A DNA stretch of 64,000 bases from Morinoia aosen (Eukaryota; Arthropoda; Malacostraca; Amphipoda; Talitridae), in assembly GCA_030386875.1 (NCBI GenBank), contig CM059579.1:20370484-20434483 (forward strand). The letters run 5' to 3'. Under the pieces are notes generated by a model. The model saw only the letters and a program-made list of their open reading frames with translations, did not search any database and was not told the DNA's origin. A program made the position numbers and the translations under genes. Below, in pieces: positions 57,381 through 64,000 of this stretch (position 1 is the stretch's first letter; each line of letters starts with the position of its first letter).

Positions 57381-60300
57381 CACAACACAACCAGCAGTGG
57401 GGCAGAGGGAGGCACAAAACAACCAGCAGTGAGGCAGAGAGAGGCACAACACAACCAGCAGTGAGGCAGAGAGAGACACAACAAAACCAGCAGTGAGGCA
57501 GAGAGAGACACAACACAACCAGCAGTGAGGCAGAGAGAGACACAACACAACCAGCAGTGAGGCAGAGAGAGACACAACACAACCAGCAGTGAGGCAGAGA
57601 GAGGCACAACACAACCAGCAGTGGGGCAGAGGGAGGCACAAAACAACCAGCAGTGAGGCAGAGAGAGACACAACACAACCAGCAGTGAGGCAGAGAGAGG
57701 CACAACACAACCAGCAGTGAGGCAGAGAGAGGCACAACACAACCAGCAGTGAGGCAGAGGGAGGCACAACACAACCAGCAGTGAGGCAGAGGGAGGCACA
57801 ACACAACCAGCAGTGGGGCAGAGGGAGGCACAACACAACCAGCAGTGGGGCAGAGGGAGGCACAACACAACCAGCAGTGAGGCAGAGAGAGGCACAACAC
57901 AACCAGCAGTGGGGCAGAGGGAGGCACAAAACAACCAGCAGTGAGGCAGAGAGAGGCACAACACAACCCGCAGTGAGGCAGAGAGAGGCACAACACAACC
58001 AGCAGTGAGGCAGAGAGAGGCACAACACAACCAGCAGTGAGGCAGAGGGAGGCACAACACAACCAGCAGTGAGGCAGAGGGAGGCACAACACAACCAGCA
58101 GTGAGGCAGAGGGAGGCACAACACAACCAGCAGTGAGGCAGAGGGAGGCACAACACAACCAGCAGTGGGGCAGAGGGATGCACAACACAACCAGCAGTGG
58201 GGCAGAGGGAGGCACAACACAACCAGCAGTGAGGCAGCGAGAGACACAACACAACCAGCAGTGAGGCAGAGAGAGGCACAACACAACCAGCAGTGAGGCA
58301 GAGAGAGACACAACAAAACCAGCAGTGAGGCAGAGAGAGACACAACACAACCAGCAGTGAGGCAGAGAGAGACACAACACAACCAGCAGTGAGGTAGAGA
58401 GAGACACAACACAACCAGCAGTGAGGCAGAGAGAGGCACAACACAACCAGCAGTGGGGCAGAGGGAGGCACAAAACAACCAGCAGTGAGGCAGAGAGAGA
58501 CACAACACAACCAGCAGTGAGGCAGAGAGAGGCACAACACAACCAGCAGTGAGGCAGAGAGAGGCACAACACAACCAGCAGTGAGGCAGAGGGAGGCACA
58601 ACACAACCAGCAGTGAGGCAGAGGGAGGCACAACACAACCAGCAGTGGGGCAGAGGGAGGCACAACACAACCAGCAGTGGGGCAGAGGGAGGCACAACAC
58701 AACCAGCAGTGAGGCAGAGAGAGGCACAACACAACCAGCAGTGGGGCAGAGGGAGGCACAAAACAACCAGCAGTGAGGCAGAGAGAGGCACAACACAACC
58801 CGCAGTGAGGCAGAGAGAGGCACAACACAACCAGCAGTGAGGCAGAGAGAGGCACAACACAACCAGCAGTGAGGCAGAGGGAGGCACAACACAACCAGCA
58901 GTGAGGCAGAGGGAGGCACAACACAACCAGCAGTGAGGCAGAGGGAGGCACAACACAACCAGCAGTGAGGCAGAGAAAGGCACAACACAACCAGCAGTGA
59001 GGCAGAGAGAGACACAACACAACCAGCAGTGAGGCAGCGAGAGACACAACACAACCAGCAGTGAGGCACAACACAACCAGCAGTGGGGCAGAGGGAGGCA
59101 CAACACAACCAGCAGTGGGGCAGAGGGAGGCACAACACAACCAGCAGTGGGGCAGAGGGAGGCACAACACAACCAGCAGTGAGGCAGAGGGAGGCACAAC
59201 ACAACCAGCAGTGAGGCAGAGAGAGGCACAACACAACCAGCAGTGGGGCAGAGGGAGGCACAACACAACCAGCAGTGAGGCAGAGGGAGGCACAACACAA
59301 CCAGCAGTGGGGCAGAGGGAGGCACAACACAACCAGCAGTGAGGCAGAGAGAGGCACAACACAATTAGCAGTGAGGCAGAGAGAGGCACAACACAACCAG
59401 CAGTGAGGCAGAGAGAGACACAACACAACCAGCAGTGAGGCAGAGAGAGGCACAACACAACCAGCAGTGGGGCAGAGAGAGGCACAACACAACCAGCAGT
59501 GGGGCAGAGGGAGGCACAAAACAACCAGCAGTGAGGCAGAGAGAGGCACAACACAACCAGCAGTGAGGCAGAGAGAGGCACAACACAACCAGCAGTGAGG
59601 CAGAGAGAGACACAACACAACCAGCAGTGAGGCAGAGAGAGGCACAACACAACCAGCAGTAGGGCAGAGGGAGGCACAAAACAACCAGCAGTGAGGCAGA
59701 GAGAGACACAACACAACCAGCAGTGAGGCAGAGAGAGACACAACACAACCAGCAGTGAGGCAGAGAGAGGCACAACACAACCAGCAGTGAGGCAGAGAGA
59801 GGCACAACACAACCAGCAGTGAGGCAGAGAGAGGCACAACACAACCAGCAGTGGGGCAGAGGGAGGCACGAAACAACCAGCAGTGAGGCAGAGAGAGACA
59901 CAACACAACCAGCAGTGAGGCAGAGAGAGACACAACACAACCAGCAGTGAGGCAGAGAGAGGCACAACACAACCAGCAGTGGGGCAGAGAGAGGCACAAC
60001 ACAACCAGCAGTGGGGCAGAGGGAGGCACAACACAACCAGCAGTGAGGCAGAGGGAGACACAACACAACCAGCAGTGAGGCAGAGGGAGACACAACACAA
60101 CCAGCAGTGAGGCAGAGGGAGGCACAACACAACCAGCAGTGAGGCAGAGGGAGGCACAACACAACCAGCAGTGAGGCAGAATGAGACACAACACAACCAG
60201 CAGTGATGCAGAGGGAGACACAACACAACCAGCAGTGAGGCAGAGGGAGGCACAACACAACCATCAGTGAGGCAGAGAGAGACACAACGCAACCAGCAGT

Positions 60301-63300
60301 GGGGCAGAGAGAGACACAACACAACCAGCAGTGAGGCAGAGGGAGGCACAACACAACCAGCAGTGAGGCAGAGAGAGACACAACGCAACCAGCAGTGGGG
60401 CAGAGAGAGACACAACACAACCAGCAGTGAGGCAGAGAGAGACACAACACAACCAGCAGTGAGGCAGAGGGAGGCACAACACAACCAGCAGTGAGGCAGA
60501 GAGAGACACAACGCAACCAGCAGTGGGGCAGAGAGAGACACAACACAACCAGCAGTGAGGCAGAGGGAGACACAACACAACCAGCAGTGAGGCAGAATGA
60601 GACACAACACAACCAGCAGTGAGGCAGAGGGAGGCACAACACAACCAGCAGTGAGGCAGAGGGAGGCACAACACAACCAGCAGTGAGGCAGAGAGAGACA
60701 CAACACAACCAGCAGTGAGGCAGAGAGAGACACAACACAACCAGCAGTGGGGCAGAGAGAGGCACAACACAACCAGCAGTGAGGCAGAGGGAGGCACAAC
60801 ACAACCAGCAGTGAGGCAGAGAGAGACACAACACAACCAGCAGTGAGGCAGAGAGAGACACAACACAACCAGCAGTGGGGCAGAGAGAGGCACAACACAA
60901 CCAGCAGTGAGGCAGAGGGAGGCACAACACAACCAGCAGTGGGGCAGAGGGAGGCACAACACAACCAGCAGTGAGGCAGAGGGAGGCACAACACAACCAG
61001 CAGTGGGGCAGAGAGAGGCACAACACAACCAGCAGTGAGGCAGAGGGAGGCACAACACAACCAGCAGTGAGGCAGAGGGAGGCACAACACAACCAGCAGT
61101 GAGGCAGAATGAGACACAACACAACCAGCAGTGAGGCAGAGGGAGACGCAACACAACCAGCAGTGGGGCAGAGAGAGACACAACACAACCAGCAGTGAGG
61201 CAGAGAGAGACACAACACAACCAGCAGTGAGGCAGAGAGAGACACAACGCAACCAGCAGTGGGGCAGAGAGAGACACAACACAACCAGCAGTGAGGCAGA
61301 GAGAGACACAACACAACCAGCAGTGAGGCAGAGAGAGACACAACACAACCAGCAGTGAGGCAGAGGGAGGCACAACACAACCAGCAGTGAGGCAGAGGGA
61401 GGCCCAACACAACCAGCAGTGAGGCAGAGGGAGGCACAACACAACCAGCAGTGAGGCAGAGAGAGACACAACACAACCAGCAGTGAGGCAGAGGGAGGCA
61501 CAACACAACCAGCAGTGAGGCAGAGAGAGACACAACACAACCAGCAGTGAGGCAGAGGGAGGCACAACACAACCAGCAGTGAGGCAGAGAGAGACACAAC
61601 ACAACCAGCAGTGAGGCAGAGAGAGACACAACACAACCAGCAGTGAGGCAGAGAGAGACACAACACAACCAGCAGTGAGGCAGAGAGAGACACAACACAA
61701 CCAGCAGTGGGGCAGAGGGAGGCACAACACAACCAGCAGTGAGGCAGAGGGAGACACAACACAACCAGCAGTGAGGCAGAGAGAGACACAACACAACCAG
61801 CAGTGAGGCAGAGAGAGACACAACACAACCAGCAGTGAGGCAGAGAGAGACACAACACAACCAGCAGTGGGGCAGAGGGAGGCACAACACAACCAGCAGT
61901 GAGGCAGAGGGAGACACAACACAACCAGCAGTGGGGCAGAGGGAGGCACAACACAACCAGCAGTGAGGCAGAGGGAGGCACAACACAACCAGCAGTGAGG
62001 CAGAGAGAGACACAACACAACCAGCAGTGAGGCAGAGAGAGACACAACACAACCAGCAGTGGGGCAGAGGGAGACACAACACAACCAGCAGTGGGGCAGA
62101 GAGAGACACAACACAACCAGCAGTGAGGCAGAGAGAGACACAACACAACCAGCAGTGAGGCAGAGAGAGACACAACACAACCAGCAGTGGGGCAGAGGGA
62201 GACACAACACAACCAGCAGTGAGGCAGAGAGAGACACAACACAACCAGCAGTGGGGCAGAGGGAGGCACAACACAACCAGCAGTGAGGCAGAGGGAGGCA
62301 CAACACAACCAGCAGTGAGGCAGAGAGAGACACAACACAACCAGCAGTGAGGCAGAGAGAGACACAACACAACCAGCAGTGAGGCAGAGAGAGACACAAC
62401 ACAACCAGCAGTGGGGCAGAGGGAGGCACAACACAACCAGCAGTGAGGCAGAGGGAGACACAACACAACCAGCAGTGAGGCAGAGAGAGACACAACACAA
62501 CCATCAGTGAGGCAGAGAGAGACACAACACAACCAGCAGTGAGGCAGAGGGAGGCACAACACAACCAGCAGTGAGGCAGAGAGACACAACACAACCAGCA
62601 GTGGGGCAGAGGGAGGCACAACACAACCAGCAGTGAGGCAGAGGGAGGCACAACACAACCAGCAGTGGGGCAGAGAGAGACACAACACAACCAGCAGTGA
62701 GGCAGAGGGAGGCACAACACAACCAGCAGTGAGGCAGAGAGAGACACAACACAACCAGCAGTGGGGCAGAGGGAGGCACAACACAACCAGCAGTGAGGCA
62801 GAGGGAGGCACAACACAACCAGCAGTGAGGCAGAGAGAGACACAACACAACCAGCAGTGAGGCAGAGAGAGACACAACACAACCAGCAGTGAGGCAGAGG
62901 GAGGCACAACACAACCAGCAGTGGGGCAGAGAGAGACACAACACAACCAGCAGTGAGGCAGAGAGAGACACAACACAACCAGCAGTGAGGCAGAGGGAGG
63001 CACAACACAACCAGCAGTGAGGCAGAGAGAGACACAACACAACCAGCAGTGAGGCAGAGAGAGACACAACACAACCAGCAGTGAGGCAGAGAGAGACACA
63101 ACACAACCAGCAGTGGGGCAGAGGGAGGCACAACACAACCAGCAGTGAGGCAGAGGGAGACACAACACAACCAGCAGTGAGGCAGAGGGAGGCACAACAC
63201 AACCAGCAGTGAGGCAGAGAGAGACACAACACAACCAGCAGTGAGGCAGAGAGAGACACAACACAACCAGCAGTGAGGCAGAGAGAGACACAGCACAACC

Positions 63301-64000
63301 AGCAGTGGGGCAGAGGGAGGCACAACACAACCAGCAGTGAGGCAGAGGGAGACACAACACAACCAGCAGTGGGGCAGAGGGAGGCACAACACAACCAGCA
63401 GTGAGGCAGAGGGAGACACAACACAACCAGCAGTGAGGCAGAGGGAGGCACAACACAACCAGCAGTGAGGCAGAGGGAGACACAACACAACCAGCAGTGA
63501 GGCAGAGAGAGACACAACACAACCATCAGTGAGGCAGAGAGAGACACAACACAACCAGCAGTGAGGCAGAGGGAGGCACAACACAACCAGCAGTGAGGCA
63601 GAGAGAGACACAACACAACCAGCAGTGAGGCAGAGGGAGGCACAACACAACCAGCAGTGAGGCAGAGAGAGACACAACACAACCAGCAGTGAGGCAGAGA
63701 GAGACACAACACAACCAGCAGTGAGGCAGAGAGAGACACAACACAACCAGCAGTGTGGCAGAGAGAGACACAACACAACCAGCAGTGAGGCAGAGGGAGA
63801 CACAACACAACCAGCAGTGAGGCAGAGGGAGGCACAACACAACCAGCAGTGAGGCAGAGAGAGACACAACACAACCAGCAGTGAGGCAGAGAGAGACACA
63901 ACACAACCAGCAGTGAGGCAGAGAGAGACACAGCACAACCAGCAGTGGGGCAGAGGGAGGCACAACACAACCAGCAGTGAGGCAGAGGGAGACACAACAC
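57381..64000. repeat. 6.6-kb block, copy 2, continues past the window
   Basis: The left junction lies immediately after a run of five identical GGGGCAGAGAGAGACAC units (57,239-57,390), a run not seen elsewhere in the array. The block is still matching copy 1 at position 64,000, so its true length is unknown. Confidence 0.9.

Larger units (their letters stand above)
43232..64000. repeat. Giant 32-bp satellite/minisatellite array, about 650 units, open at right edge
   Basis: A consensus unit is 43,239-43,270, starting AACCAGCAGTGAGGCAGAGA. Its + strand has 13 A, 10 G, 8 C and 1 T. Units are head to tail with no interruption. Most variation is A/G at unit positions 12, 20 and 24. Exceptional units are 30 bp (near 44,220, 44,860, 48,020 and 62,580) and 22 bp (near 47,435, 50,590 and 59,060). 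The left 1.5 kb is more diverged (GAGGAAGG, CACAGAAAGG, AGAAAGAGG, ACAATTAGCA variants). All three minus-strand frames are stop-free in the consensus, so minus open frames of up to about 2,850 codons exist (for example 43,232-51,790). They open on TTG and end where rare variants (CATCAG, AATTAG on the + strand) create TGA or TAA. I do not regard these as genes. Confidence 0.98.

Noticed and set aside
46155-62860. Recurrent 75-codon + strand frames with MRQREAQHNQQ-like starts
   Set aside because: They arise wherever a few units carry GTGGGG instead of GTGAGG and so lose the only + strand TGA. They are copies of the same repeat and not genes.
43149-64000. Very long minus-strand open frames (about 1,000-2,850 codons) encoding a Cys/Leu-rich repeat protein
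   Set aside because: The consensus repeat has no minus-strand stop in any phase, so long open frames are guaranteed. They overlap each other in all three frames, open on TTG rather than ATG, and end only where rare unit variants create a stop. There is no sign of a signal peptide, splice sites or selection.
43232-64000. CRISPR array
   Set aside because: The units are contiguous with no unique spacers, no cas genes are present, and the sequence is eukaryotic in character.
43232-64000. Telomeric repeat
   Set aside because: The unit bears no relation to TTAGG or TTAGGG. No such telomere array was seen in the window.
48911-64000. Treating the large internal duplications as certainly biological
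   Set aside because: Near-identical blocks in a satellite can be created by assembly. The duplication is clear in the sequence given, but its reality cannot be decided without reads.

Overview
The window reads as eukaryotic, most likely metazoan and probably arthropod genomic DNA. Bulk sequence is AT-rich. There are no operons and no convincing intact gene, but there are microsatellites, interspersed repeat copies, a decayed Tc1/mariner-type transposase and an exceptional density of tandem repeats. The arthropod assignment is an inference from composition and transposon type; no gene fixes the species.

Layout. Positions 1-43,221 are mostly unique AT-rich DNA. They carry scattered copies of at least three interspersed repeat families, called here families 1, 2 and 3, and a series of unrelated minisatellites: a degenerate 17-bp repeat (7,900-8,178), 63-bp (16,736-17,671), 87-bp (18,601-20,521), 21-bp (20,799-21,127), 33-bp (24,553-25,580), 20-bp (37,041-37,440), a degenerate 21-bp repeat (40,201-40,380) and a degenerate 17+19-bp dimer (41,045-41,300). 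A frameshifted mariner-like transposase relic lies at 5,308-5,620. Two weak fragments near 7.0-7.5 kb look like membrane-protein exons but are not secure.

From about 43,232 to the end of the window, a third of the sequence, lies one uninterrupted array of a 32-bp unit: roughly 650 copies in at least 20.77 kb, with the right edge not reached. The + strand of the consensus unit has one T in 32 bases. Most variation between units falls on three A/G positions (12, 20 and 24). The array has nested internal duplications: a 3,156-bp tandem duplication, a 6.6-kb near-identical block repeated at 8,470-bp spacing, and smaller blocks at 832, 640, 960 and 1,024 bp.

The very long minus-strand open frames in this array (up to about 2,850 codons) are a composition artefact. 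The consensus unit has no stop in any minus-strand frame, and these frames open on TTG rather than ATG. No genes working together can be described here. The interest is in the repeat biology: one very large, recently rearranged, strongly strand-asymmetric satellite in a locus prone to forming tandem repeats.
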